From positions 1 to 64,000 of the forward strand of contig CAZVNM010000008.1 of assembly GCA_964628685.1 (NCBI GenBank): 64,000 nucleotides of DNA, in the 5' to 3' direction. The translations under genes were made by a program, and so were the position numbers. Origin of the DNA: CALMEC01 sp964628685 (GTDB taxonomy: Bacteria; Actinomycetota; Thermoleophilia; Miltoncostaeales; Miltoncostaeaceae). A model generated the notes under the pieces. The model was not told the origin of the DNA. It saw only the letters and a program-made list of their open reading frames with translations, and did not search any database. Below are positions 8,658 to 17,115 of the stretch, in pieces. Position 1 is the first letter of the stretch; each line of letters starts with the position of its first letter.

Positions 8658-9380
8658 ATGACGGTCATGTCCACACTGGACGAGCCGGATCCGGACCGCC
8701 TCCCCCGGCCGCTTCCCCTCCTGCACCACCCGGGCCCATGGCGCGAGGTGCCGATCGAGCCGGTGGACGAGCCGCTCGTCGAGGTCGCCGACATCCATCC
8801 GCGGGTGATCGACGACCCCCAGTACCACGCGTGGGGACTGCCCGGCGCGCGGGCGCGATCCCTCATCCGGGAGGGCGTCGCCGACCGGCTCGAACGTGTG
8901 GCGCGCGACCTGCCGTCGGGGCTGACGCTGGTCGTCTGGGACGGGTGGCGTGCGTTCGAGACCCAGACGGCGCTGCACGATGACTGGAAGGCCCAGCTCG
9001 CCGAGCAGCACCCCGACTGGGACGAGAAGCGCCTGGCGGTCGAGACCGCCCGGTACGTCAGCGTCCCCAGCGTCGATCCCCGCTGCCCGGCTCCGCACGT
9101 CACCGGTGGGGCGATCGACCTCACCCTCGCCGACGACGACGGCACACCGCTCCACATGGGCACCAACTTCGACGCGTTCGTCCCCGAGGCCGGGGCCCTC
9201 GCGCTGGAGCACACACCGGGTCCGGCGCGCGACCTGCGGCGGTTGCTCTTCTGGGCGATGCACCGCCAGGGCTTCACGGCGTACGTCGAGGAGTGGTGGC
9301 ACTACGACTGCGGCGACCAGTTCTGGGGGTCGATCACCGGACAGGCGGCCAGGTACGGTCCCATCGCGCCCGCCGGGTGA
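8658..9380 (+). CDS. D-alanyl-D-alanine dipeptidase (VanX/DdpX type, M15D)
   Basis: Zinc metallopeptidase cutting D-Ala-D-Ala, either in cell-wall peptide recycling or in glycopeptide resistance. The zinc ligands are visible: His and Asp in PHVTGGAIDLTL and the final His in EWWHYD. VWDGWRAFETQ is the usual arginine-bearing substrate motif. It has no signal peptide, so it is probably cytoplasmic. The length is 240 residues from ATG at 8658; ATG at 8667 is an alternative. No vanH or vanA homologue is nearby, so a catabolic role is likelier than resistance. The stop overlaps the next start by GTGA. Confidence 0.88.
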   Translation: MTVMSTLDEPDPDRLPRPLPLLHHPGPWREVPIEPVDEPLVEVADIHPRVIDDPQYHAWGLPGARARSLIREGVADRLERVARDLPSGLTLVVWDGWRAFETQTALHDDWKAQLAEQHPDWDEKRLAVETARYVSVPSVDPRCPAPHVTGGAIDLTLADDDGTPLHMGTNFDAFVPEAGALALEHTPGPARDLRRLLFWAMHRQGFTAYVEEWWHYDCGDQFWGSITGQAARYGPIAPAG

Positions 9381-10573
9381 GCCGCCTGTCCGGCGAGCAG
9401 CGTCGGCTGCTCATCCTCGCGGTGGCCTCACAGGCGTCGATCTCGATCGCGTCGTGGGGGCTCGGTGCGCTGGGCCCCGACCTGCGCGAGCGGTTCGACC
9501 TCTCCAACGCCGCGCTGGGGGCGATCCTGGCGGCGGGCTTCCTCGGAAACGCCATCATCCTCATCCCCGCCGGGACGCTCGTGGACCGAGCCGGGCCGCG
9601 TCGCCCGCTCATCGTCGGCGGACTCCTGTCGGGGGCGACGCTCGTCGTGGCCGGCCTCGCACCGTCCGCCCTGCTGGTGGGCGCCGCCCTGTTCGCGTAC
9701 GGCCTGACGGCCGCGTTCGTGGCGGTCGCCGGCACGGTGTCGATCTTCCACGGGTTCAGCGCCGACCGGCGCGGCACCGCGCTGGGGTTTCGCCAGATGG
9801 CGGTGTCGGCGGGAGGCCTCGTGGCGGCGGGCCTCCTGCCCGGCCTGGCCGCCATCGGCGGCGTCCCGCTCTCGCTGGTCGTGAGCGGTGTGCTGGCGGG
9901 GGTCTTCGCCACCCTGTTCGGTCTCGCCTCGCCGCCGGGGGCGCTGCACGTCACGCCGGGTGGTCGCCGGATCGACGTGCGCGGTCTTTTCCGGGTGCCG
10001 GGCATCTGGCGGGTGGTCGCCATCTCGGCGGTCCACGTGTCGGCCCTCACGACGGTGCTCAACTTCTCGGTGCCGGCCATCCGCGACGCCGGCGGCTCCG
10101 CGGCAGTCGGCGCGGTCCTCTTCGCCGTCGTCAGCCTGTCGGCCATGATCGCCCGGCTGCTGTGGGGCCGCTTCGCCGACCTGGCGGGCGGCACCCGCCG
10201 CCGGCGCACGCTGCGCGACGTGGGGCTCGTCACGGTGGTCGGCGCCCTGGCGTACTGGGCCGTCGCACCGGCCGGGCCGTGGGCCGCGATCCCGGTGATG
10301 TTCGTCTTCGCCTTCGGAGCCATGGGGGCCAACGGCGTCCTCTACCTCATCGCCGGTGAGCTGGCGGGACCGGCGCGCGCCGGTCAGGCGGTGGGGCTCA
10401 CCTCGATGGCCCTCTTCGGGGTGAGCGGCCTCGTGTCACCGGCGCTCGGTGCCCTCGCCGACCACCAGGGCTACCGGGCGCTCTGGCCGGTCGCGGCGGC
10501 ATTCGGTGCGGTGAGCGTGGTGCTGACCCTCGGCCTTCCGCGCGACGCCGAGCCGGGCCACGCCGTTCGCTGA
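9377..10573 (+). CDS. Major facilitator superfamily transporter
   Basis: A 398-residue MFS permease with about 12 membrane helices. The loop between helices 2 and 3 has the family motif GTLVDRAGPRRPL, and a related loop (GRFADLAGGTRRRR) occurs in the second half. The GTG start overlaps the stop of the dipeptidase gene, so a substrate linked to peptidoglycan breakdown products such as D-amino acids or muropeptides is possible, but the sequence does not show the substrate. Confidence 0.85.
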   Translation: MSRLSGEQRRLLILAVASQASISIASWGLGALGPDLRERFDLSNAALGAILAAGFLGNAIILIPAGTLVDRAGPRRPLIVGGLLSGATLVVAGLAPSALLVGAALFAYGLTAAFVAVAGTVSIFHGFSADRRGTALGFRQMAVSAGGLVAAGLLPGLAAIGGVPLSLVVSGVLAGVFATLFGLASPPGALHVTPGGRRIDVRGLFRVPGIWRVVAISAVHVSALTTVLNFSVPAIRDAGGSAAVGAVLFAVVSLSAMIARLLWGRFADLAGGTRRRRTLRDVGLVTVVGALAYWAVAPAGPWAAIPVMFVFAFGAMGANGVLYLIAGELAGPARAGQAVGLTSMALFGVSGLVSPALGALADHQGYRALWPVAAAFGAVSVVLTLGLPRDAEPGHAVR

Positions 10574-10596
10574 CCGGCCACGCGTCCCATGCGTTC

Positions 10597-10881
10597 GTGG
10601 ATCGGAGACGATCCGGTGTCGAAGGTCGTGCACGCGGGGCGCGCGGGCTCCCGGGTGGCCATCATCGACGCATCAAGGGGCTCGGGGCACTGGCGATCAT
10701 CCTGGTGGCCGCATTGGCGGGCGGTGCGCTGCTGCTCGCGCTCTTCACCTGGCTGTGGAGCATCGACGCGACGCTCGGCGCCGTCGCGGTGGCGCTCGTC
10801 ATCGCGGCGCCCGTCCTGTACGTCGCCGCGGTGATCGGGTGGCACGAGACGCGCCGTCGCCGGAACCGCCACCGCAGCTGA
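10597..10881 (+). CDS. Small two-helix membrane protein, hypothetical
   Basis: A possible 94-residue protein with two hydrophobic helices (about residues 28-52 and 58-80) and an Arg-rich tail (RRRRNRHR), suggesting a small integral membrane protein. The first 25 residues are Arg/Gly-rich and may not be translated. No better start codon is visible in frame and no ribosome site stands out. It is unrecognised and moderately doubtful. Confidence 0.4.
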   Translation: MDRRRSGVEGRARGARGLPGGHHRRIKGLGALAIILVAALAGGALLLALFTWLWSIDATLGAVAVALVIAAPVLYVAAVIGWHETRRRRNRHRS

Positions 10882-10956
10882 GCGATGGTGCAACGGGCCC
10901 CGGCGCGCCTCCTGTCGGGTCCGCCACCGGACCGTCATCCCACGATCGTCCCCCGA

Positions 10957-10962
10957 TACGAT
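10957..10962 (+). promoter_or_regulatory. -10 box of ubiA-family gene, leaderless type
   Basis: TACGAT, then 6 bases, then GTG at 10969. This fixes the start in preference to the upstream GTG/ATG codons in the same frame. Confidence 0.5.
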
Positions 10963-10968
10963 GGTGCC

Positions 10969-11856
10969 GTGTCAATCTCCCCCGCCGCGCGTCCGGCCCA
11001 GGGCCTGGCGATCGTCCCGGCGCTGTTCGGCCTCGTCAAGTTCGCCCACACCGTCTTCGCCCTGCCGTTCGCCCTCGCCGGCGCCTTCCTCGCCCGCATG
11101 GAGGTCCCGCGCTGGTCGGTGCTCGGCTGGATCCTGCTCGCGATGGTCGGCGCACGGTCGCTCGCCATGGCGCTCAACCGCCTGATCGACCACGAGATCG
11201 ACGCCCGCAACCCGCGCACCGCATCCCGCGAGCTCCCGGCCGGGCGGCTCACCCGCACACAGGTGATCTGGTTCTGCGTCGCGTCGTTGGCGGCCCTGCT
11301 CGTCGCGGTGAGCCAGCTTCCGCGCATCACCTGGTACCTCTGGCCGATCCCGGTGGCCCTCTTCGCGCTCTACCCGTACACCAAGCGCTTCACGTGGGCG
11401 TGCCACCTCGTGCTGGGCCTCTCGCTGGGGCTCGCCCCGCTCGGCGGATGGATCGCCGTGACCGGCGAGTTCGCGGCGGCGCCGGTGGTCCTCATGCTGG
11501 CGGTCACCTGCTGGGTGGCGGGGTTCGACATGCTCTACGCGCTCCTGGACGTGGACTTCGACCGCACCGCCGGCATCCACTCCATGCCCATCGCCTTCGG
11601 CCTGCGCGGCGCCCTGTGGGGATGTCGGATCCTTCACGCACTCGCCGCCGTCGCCCTGGTGGCGGTGGGGCTCCTGGTCGACGCCGGGGCGGTCTACTTC
11701 GCCGGGGTCTCCCTGTGCATCGCGATCCTCGTGGTCGAGAACGTCGCGGTGCGCGGCGGTGACCTGCGCAGGGTCGCGCTGGCGTTCGGCGTCGCCAACG
11801 GCATCCTCTCGATCCTCTACTTCGTCGTGGTGCTGGCGGAGGTGATGACCCGCTGA
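10969..11856 (+). CDS. UbiA-family prenyltransferase
   Basis: Membrane prenyltransferase that joins an aromatic ring to a polyprenyl chain, most likely in menaquinone synthesis (MqnP- or MenA-like role). Both Asp-rich motifs are present: NRLIDHEIDARN (NxxxDxxxD, binding the prenyl diphosphate through Mg) and YALLDVDFDR (DxxxD). About eight helices fit the 295-residue length. It leads a run into ccmABCD and hemACD, so quinone and heme supply appear co-expressed. The exact aromatic substrate cannot be told from sequence. Confidence 0.85.
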   Translation: MSISPAARPAQGLAIVPALFGLVKFAHTVFALPFALAGAFLARMEVPRWSVLGWILLAMVGARSLAMALNRLIDHEIDARNPRTASRELPAGRLTRTQVIWFCVASLAALLVAVSQLPRITWYLWPIPVALFALYPYTKRFTWACHLVLGLSLGLAPLGGWIAVTGEFAAAPVVLMLAVTCWVAGFDMLYALLDVDFDRTAGIHSMPIAFGLRGALWGCRILHALAAVALVAVGLLVDAGAVYFAGVSLCIAILVVENVAVRGGDLRRVALAFGVANGILSILYFVVVLAEVMTR

Positions 11857-12536
11857 TCGCCGGGCGGGAGCTGACCAAGGCCTACGGCCACCGGCGGGCG
11901 CTCGACCGCGTCGACATCACCGTCGGCGACGACGAGGTGGTCGCCCTCGCCGGTCCGAACGGCGCCGGCAAGACGACCCTCCTTCGCATGATGGCCACGC
12001 TCCACCGACCCGACTCCGGTGAGCTGACCGTGCTGGGCGAGGCGCTTCCCGACGGCGCACGCCGGGTCCGGCGCGGGATCGCGCACCTGGGGCACGATCC
12101 CGGGGTCTACCTGGACCTCACGCCGTGGCAGAACCTCGAGCTCTTCGCCGACCTGCACGGCGTGCCGCGCGACCGCGGCCGCATGGAGGACCTGCTGGAC
12201 CGCGTCGGCCTTTTGCACCGCGCCCACGACGTGGTGCGCACCTTCAGCCGGGGCATGACCCAGCGTCTGGGCATCGCCCGCATGCTGCAGCACGAGCCGC
12301 TCCTGCTGCTCTTGGACGAGCCCTATGCCGGCCTCGACGCGCTGGGCGCGAGCCTGCTGGACGACGTGCTGGCGGAGGGACGCCCCGCGGTGATCGTGAC
12401 CCACGACCTGGAGCGCGCGGTGACCGGTGCCGACCGCATGATGGTGCTGCGTGCGGGACGGGTGGTGGGGGAGATCGCGACGCGCGGCGCCGATCTGGAC
12501 GCGGTGCGCGCCCAGTACGCGGCGATGGTCGCATGA
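11853..12536 (+). CDS. ccmA: Heme exporter ATP-binding protein CcmA, probable CTG start
   Basis: ATPase of the CcmAB complex, which drives release of holo-CcmE during cytochrome c maturation (System I). Walker A is GPNGAGKTT, the signature is FSRGMTQRL and Walker B is LLLLLDEPYAGLD. The first standard start codon in frame (GTG 11937) would remove the conserved first strand and A-loop region, which is clearly encoded upstream (ELTKAYGHRRALDRV). CTG at 11853, overlapping the preceding stop as CTGA, restores a normal 227-residue protein. It overlaps ccmB by ATGA. Confidence 0.85.
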   Translation: MIAGRELTKAYGHRRALDRVDITVGDDEVVALAGPNGAGKTTLLRMMATLHRPDSGELTVLGEALPDGARRVRRGIAHLGHDPGVYLDLTPWQNLELFADLHGVPRDRGRMEDLLDRVGLLHRAHDVVRTFSRGMTQRLGIARMLQHEPLLLLLDEPYAGLDALGASLLDDVLAEGRPAVIVTHDLERAVTGADRMMVLRAGRVVGEIATRGADLDAVRAQYAAMVA

Positions 12537-13219
12537 GGCCGTCCTGGCCCACCCAGCTGAAGGCCCTCGTCCTGAAGGACCTGCGCCTCGAACTCCGCAC
12601 CCGCGAGACCGCGATCGCGATGATGCTCTTCGTCGTCATCGCCATGGTCATCCTGCAGTTCGGGTTCGACGTGGGCGACCGAGAGCTGGGGCAGTTCATC
12701 GGTGGCCTTTTGTGGGTGCCCCTCGCCTTCGCGGCGGTGCTCGGCGTGGGGCGAAGCTACGTGGCCGAACGCGAACAGCGCGTGCTGGACGCCCTGCTCG
12801 TGGCCCCCGTGTCGCGGTTCGTCATGCTCCTGGCGCGCGCGATCGCCATCGTCGGATACCTGCTGGCCGTGCAGGTGGTCGCGATCCCCCTCGCCGGCAT
12901 CTTCTTCGTGCGCGGCGAATACTGGTCCGACATCGGGTGGATCTTCCTGGCGGCGCTCATGGCCGATGTCGGCATCGGCATCCTGGGGACGCTCATCGCC
13001 GCGATGGCCGTGTTCACACGCGCGCGGGAGCTCGTGATGCCGGTCATCTTCCTGCCGCTTTTGCTGCCGGTCGTGATCGCGGCGGCCGGCGCGACGCGCG
13101 CCGTCGTCGTGACGAACGACATGGCGCAATACCGGGGGTATTTGATGTTTCTCATCGGCTTTGCGGTACTGTTCACGCTCGTTGCCGTCGCGACCTTCGA
13201 CGCCATCTTCGATGACTGA
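12533..13219 (+). CDS. ccmB: Heme exporter membrane protein CcmB
   Basis: Permease partner of CcmA in cytochrome c biogenesis. The 228-residue protein has six membrane helices and the N-terminal LVLKDLRLELRTRE segment typical of CcmB, followed by the REQRVLDALLVAP loop. ATG at 12533 overlaps the ccmA stop, and the stop overlaps ccmC. The order ccmA-ccmB-ccmC-ccmD is canonical, which strengthens the assignment. Confidence 0.9.
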   Translation: MRPSWPTQLKALVLKDLRLELRTRETAIAMMLFVVIAMVILQFGFDVGDRELGQFIGGLLWVPLAFAAVLGVGRSYVAEREQRVLDALLVAPVSRFVMLLARAIAIVGYLLAVQVVAIPLAGIFFVRGEYWSDIGWIFLAALMADVGIGILGTLIAAMAVFTRARELVMPVIFLPLLLPVVIAAAGATRAVVVTNDMAQYRGYLMFLIGFAVLFTLVAVATFDAIFDD

Positions 13220-13922
13220 ACTTCACCACATCGAAAAACCCGCATCGGGCCGCGCAGCCGCCGTCTGGTCGATCGCCGCCGCCGTCGTCATGGGCGTGGG
13301 GATCGGCGGAGCCTTCTGGATCGCGCCCGACGATGTCGAGGGCGACATCCAGAAGCTGCTCTACCTGCACGTGCCCGTTGCGCTTGTGTCGCTGCTCGCG
13401 TTCCTCGTGGCGTGCGTCGCCGGGCTGGCGTACCTGCGCACCCGCGACAACCGCTACGACGACGTGATCGCGGTCACGATCGGGCTGGGGCTCCTGTTCG
13501 TGGTGCTCACGATCGTCTCCGGGTCCATCTGGGCGCGCGGGTTCTGGGGCACGTGGTGGCGGTGGGAGGACCCGCGGCTCGTGACCTATCTGATCATCGG
13601 GCTGATCTACGCGGCGTACTTCGTACTGCGGTCCTCCACCGAGGAGAACAGACGCGCCCGCTTCTCTGCGGTGTTCGCCGTCATCGCGTTCGTGGCCGTA
13701 CCGCTCTCGTTCTACGCCGTGCGTCAGGCGCGCGACTCGGTTCACCCGGTCGCGGTCAGCTCGTCCGGTCTTCACATCGACGGCCAGATCGCCATCTGGC
13801 TCCTGATCTGCACGGTCGGGACCGCCATCGCGTTCGCCGCACTCACCAAGGTCGAGCTGGTGCAGCGCCGGACCGAGCGCTCACTTGCCCGGCTGCGCCA
13901 GGCTCTGGAGGAGGGGCATTGA
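13212..13922 (+). CDS. ccmC: Heme-handling protein CcmC
   Basis: Membrane protein that presents heme to the chaperone CcmE. It shows six helices and the Trp-rich external motif WGTWWRWEDPRLV, the heme-binding signature of this family. Two external His that act as axial ligands fit LYLHVP and DSVHPV. The length is 236 residues. ATG at 13212 lies inside the end of ccmB. No ccmE, ccmF or ccmH is in the window, so the rest of System I must be elsewhere. Confidence 0.93.
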   Translation: MTELHHIEKPASGRAAAVWSIAAAVVMGVGIGGAFWIAPDDVEGDIQKLLYLHVPVALVSLLAFLVACVAGLAYLRTRDNRYDDVIAVTIGLGLLFVVLTIVSGSIWARGFWGTWWRWEDPRLVTYLIIGLIYAAYFVLRSSTEENRRARFSAVFAVIAFVAVPLSFYAVRQARDSVHPVAVSSSGLHIDGQIAIWLLICTVGTAIAFAALTKVELVQRRTERSLARLRQALEEGH

Positions 13923-14092
13923 ACGACTACGTCGTTGCGGCATTCGTGGTGGTGTGGGTGGTCATGTTCGTCTACGTCGCCGCGATGGCGATGCGCGCCG
14001 CCCGTCTGTCACGCGAGGTCGAGCTCCTCACCCGACTGGCCGAGCGCCGGTCGACCGCCGAGACACCCGCGAAGGTCGACGACGCCGGGTGA
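13919..14092 (+). CDS. ccmD: Small CcmD-like protein
   Basis: A 57-residue protein: one membrane helix (about residues 5-25) followed by a charged amphipathic tail (SREVELLTRLAERR). It begins at a TTG that overlaps the ccmC stop. Size, topology and position directly after ccmC match CcmD, which joins the CcmABC complex and helps release holo-CcmE. Sequence conservation in this family is low, so position carries most of the weight. Confidence 0.75.
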   Translation: MNDYVVAAFVVVWVVMFVYVAAMAMRAARLSREVELLTRLAERRSTAETPAKVDDAG

Positions 14093-14177
14093 CAGACGGC
14101 CCCTCTGTGACGCGCTGCCACCGGATTTCCACAGCGACCGCTAACATTTGCGGTTCGATGGACCTGCGGGGAGCGAC

Positions 14178-15449
14178 ATGCATCTGATCGGCCTGGGCCT
14201 CTCGTACCGCACGGCGCCCATTGCGCTGCGGGAGAAGGCGTCGCTCAGCGACCAGGCCGCGCGCGACGTGATGCGTGGACTGGCCGGCACCGGGCCGATC
14301 CACGAGGTCGTCGCGATCTCCACCTGCAACCGCACCGAGCTCTACCTGCGCGCCGACGACGGGCCGCGGGCCGAGGACGCCGCCTCCGGCGTGCTGGTGG
14401 AGGTGACCGGCATCTCACGCTCCGAGCTGGAGTGCGTGCGCTACGTCAACCGCGACGAGCGTGCCGCCGCCCATCTCCTGCGCGTGGTCGCCAGCCTGGA
14501 CGCCATGGTGCTGGGCGAGAGCGAGATCCAGGGCCAGGTGCGAAGCGCCTTCGACCGCGCCCGTGAGGAGGGCGCCGTCGGCCCCGTGCTGGACCAGCTC
14601 TTCCGCATCGCGCTCGAGACCGGCAAGCGGGTGCGCAGCCAGACCCACATCGGCGCGGGCAGCGTCTCGGTCGCGTCGGTCGCGGCCGACCTGGCGCGCG
14701 GTGAGGGGGACCTGGCCGATCGCCATGCGCTTCTCATCGGCGCCGGCTCGATGGGCGCCGCCACCGCGAAGGCCCTGGTGCAGGCGGGCGTGGCCTCGTG
14801 CACCGTCGCCAACCGCACCGTGTCGACCGCGCGTGACCTCGCCGACGAGATCGGCGGCGAGGGCGTGTCGTTCGACGAACTGGACGCCCAGCTCGCCCGT
14901 GCCGACATCGTGATCTCGTCCACCGACGCGCCGCACCACATCCTGGGACACGGCGAGGTGGAGCGCGCCATGCGCGCCCGGCCGGGTCGCCCGATGGTCC
15001 TCATCGACATCGCGGTGCCGCGCGACCTCTCCCCCGAGATCGGGTCGGTGCCGGGCGTCACCCTCTACGACATCGACGACCTTGAGCGCGTGGTCGAGGT
15101 CAACCGCAGCGAACGCATGCGTGAGGCCGAGCGCGCCGAGACGATCGTGCTGGAGGAGGCGGCGCGGTTCATCGCATGGCGCCGCGGCCTGGCCGTCACC
15201 CCCACCATCGCCTCGCTGCGAAGCCACGCCGAGCGCATCCGCTCGCACGAGATCCGGCGCATGAACGGCTGGTTCGAGGGACTCTCGGACGACGATCGGC
15301 GCCGCGTCGAGCAGCTCACCAAGCAGGTCGTCAACAAGCTGCTGCACGAGCCCACCGTCCGGCTGCGCGACGCCGCCGGCGCCGGCGAGGGCGTCGACCA
15401 CGTCGAGACCCTCCGCCACCTCTTCGGTCTCGAGTCGACCGCGCAGTGA
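14178..15449 (+). CDS. hemA: Glutamyl-tRNA reductase
   Basis: Reduces Glu-tRNA(Glu) to glutamate-1-semialdehyde with NADPH, the first step of C5-pathway tetrapyrrole synthesis. The catalytic Cys is in STCNRTE (about residue 50). A Rossmann NADPH site (LLIGAGSMGAATAKAL) follows near residue 190, and a helical dimerisation domain ends the 423-residue protein. ATG at 14178 is preceded by GGGGAG. The stop overlaps hemC as GTGA, forming a heme operon directly after the heme-handling ccm genes. Confidence 0.96.
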   Translation: MHLIGLGLSYRTAPIALREKASLSDQAARDVMRGLAGTGPIHEVVAISTCNRTELYLRADDGPRAEDAASGVLVEVTGISRSELECVRYVNRDERAAAHLLRVVASLDAMVLGESEIQGQVRSAFDRAREEGAVGPVLDQLFRIALETGKRVRSQTHIGAGSVSVASVAADLARGEGDLADRHALLIGAGSMGAATAKALVQAGVASCTVANRTVSTARDLADEIGGEGVSFDELDAQLARADIVISSTDAPHHILGHGEVERAMRARPGRPMVLIDIAVPRDLSPEIGSVPGVTLYDIDDLERVVEVNRSERMREAERAETIVLEEAARFIAWRRGLAVTPTIASLRSHAERIRSHEIRRMNGWFEGLSDDDRRRVEQLTKQVVNKLLHEPTVRLRDAAGAGEGVDHVETLRHLFGLESTAQ

Positions 15450-16354
15450 CCCGGGCGCAGGTGGGTGACCGGCCGCTCGTCGTGGCGACCCGCCGTTCGC
15501 CGCTGGCCCTGACCCAGACCGGCTGGGTGGTCGAGCGTCTTCGCGCCCGCGGGCTCGACGTGGACGTGCTGGAGCTCGTCACCACCGGTGACCGCTGGAG
15601 CGCGAGCGGCGGCACCGACGCCACCCGCGGGCTCTTCGTCAAGGAGCTCGAGGAGGCCCTCCTGGACGGCCGGGCCGACCTGGCCGTGCACTCGGCCAAG
15701 GACCTGCCGGGCGACCTGCCCGACGGTCTGGCGATCGTCGGGGTGCCGGAGCGTGAGGACGCCCGCGACGTGCTGGTCGGATGCGAGGGCGGCCTGCGCG
15801 CCCTTCCCGCGGGTGCCCGGGTCGGCACCGGAAGCGCACGCCGCGCGTCCCAGCTTCGGCGGCTGCGCCCGGACCTGGACTACGTCGAGATCCGCGGCAA
15901 CGTGGGTACACGCATCGACAAGATGCGACGCGGCGACGCCGACGCCCTGGTCCTCGCCGCCGCCGGCCTGCGCCGGCTCGGCCTCGACCCCGAGGGGACC
16001 ACCCCGTTCGCGATCGACGAGTGCGTCCCCGCCGCCGGGCAGGGTGTGCTGGCCATCGAGGGACGCCTGGGCGACGGGCGGTTGGACGATGCGCTCGCGG
16101 GCCTGCGCGATCCGGACGCCATGACCTGCCTGGCGATCGAGCGCGAGATCCTCGCGGCGCTGGGCGGCGGCTGTCGTGAACCCATCGGCATCCATGCGCG
16201 ACCGGTGGCGGATGGGGTGCGCGTCGACGTCTTCGCGGCCAACGAGGCTCAGACCGACGCGGTCCGCATGGACGCGACGCTCGGGCCCGACGGGGATCGC
16301 GCGGCGCTCGTCGCCGACGTCGTCGACCGGGTGCGGCCGGTCACCGGGCGGTGA
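15446..16354 (+). CDS. hemC: Hydroxymethylbilane synthase (porphobilinogen deaminase)
   Basis: Joins four porphobilinogens into hydroxymethylbilane. It carries the Cys that anchors the dipyrromethane cofactor (LGGGCREPIG), the substrate-binding Arg-rich segment TGSARRASQLRR and the HSAKDLP motif with the catalytic Asp region. At 302 residues the length is typical. The GTG start overlaps hemA, and the stop overlaps hemD. Confidence 0.96.
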   Translation: MTRAQVGDRPLVVATRRSPLALTQTGWVVERLRARGLDVDVLELVTTGDRWSASGGTDATRGLFVKELEEALLDGRADLAVHSAKDLPGDLPDGLAIVGVPEREDARDVLVGCEGGLRALPAGARVGTGSARRASQLRRLRPDLDYVEIRGNVGTRIDKMRRGDADALVLAAAGLRRLGLDPEGTTPFAIDECVPAAGQGVLAIEGRLGDGRLDDALAGLRDPDAMTCLAIEREILAALGGGCREPIGIHARPVADGVRVDVFAANEAQTDAVRMDATLGPDGDRAALVADVVDRVRPVTGR

Positions 16355-17115
16355 TCGATCGGGGTTCCGTCGGCGTCGTGGTCACACGACCGGCGGGGCA
16401 GGCCGGTCCGCTGGCCGACGCGCTCGGGGCTGCGGGATTGCGGCCGGTGCTGCTTCCGCTCCTCGCCATCCGCGACTGCCATGGGGCCGCCACCGACGCC
16501 GGTATCAGCGCGCTCGCGCGCGCCGAGTTCGTCGTCGTCACGAGCGAGAACGGTGCCCATCGATTGGGCCGGCCGGCGGTGCGCGGGACGATCGCCCGCG
16601 ACGCGACGCTGGTGGCGGTGGGGGAGGCGACGGCCGGTGCGCTCGCGTCGCACGGATTGAACGTCGCGCTGATGCCGGACGAGGCCACGGGTGCGTCGAT
16701 CGTCGAGATGCTGGCCGGCATGGGGGTCACCGGGCGACGCATCGTGCTGGCGCGGGCCCGCGAGGGGCGCCCCGAGCTCGCGACGGGCCTCCGCGATGCC
16801 GGTGCCCGGGTGGTGGAGCTGCCGCTCTACGAGTCGGTCGACGTGACGCCGGATCCCGCCGCGCTCGCGGAGGCGGTGGCGGCGCCGGTCTGGACGCTCA
16901 CCTCACCGCGCATCGTCGACGGCGCGGTGCGGGTGGCGGGGCGCGATGTGCTCGCACGTGCGTCCCTGGTGAGCATCGGTCCGACCACGTCCGCTCGCCT
17001 GCGAGCCGTGGGCCTGCCGGTCGCGCACGAGACGCCGCGGTCGACCGTCGCCGACCTGGTCCGCGGTGCCCTGGCGGTTACTGGCGCTTCGCCAGCGTCA
17101 CCTGAAGGTCGGTGA
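16351..17115 (+). CDS. hemD: Uroporphyrinogen-III synthase
   Basis: Cyclises hydroxymethylbilane to uroporphyrinogen III. This family is poorly conserved. The two-domain pattern is seen in VVVTRPAGQAGPLADAL at the N-terminus, VVVTSENGAHRL, the hinge and a second domain with the LTSPRIVDGAVR segment. The length is 254 residues. Position after hemC makes the call secure. Its last 38 bases overlap the 3' end of the convergent minus-strand gene at 17078-19255. hemB and hemE are not in the window. Confidence 0.9.
   Translation: MIDRGSVGVVVTRPAGQAGPLADALGAAGLRPVLLPLLAIRDCHGAATDAGISALARAEFVVVTSENGAHRLGRPAVRGTIARDATLVAVGEATAGALASHGLNVALMPDEATGASIVEMLAGMGVTGRRIVLARAREGRPELATGLRDAGARVVELPLYESVDVTPDPAALAEAVAAPVWTLTSPRIVDGAVRVAGRDVLARASLVSIGPTTSARLRAVGLPVAHETPRSTVADLVRGALAVTGASPASPEGR

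Noticed and set aside
8658..9380. Vancomycin resistance locus
   Set aside because: A VanX-type dipeptidase is present, but no vanH, vanA-type ligase or vanRS pair is adjacent; a role in peptide recycling is more likely.
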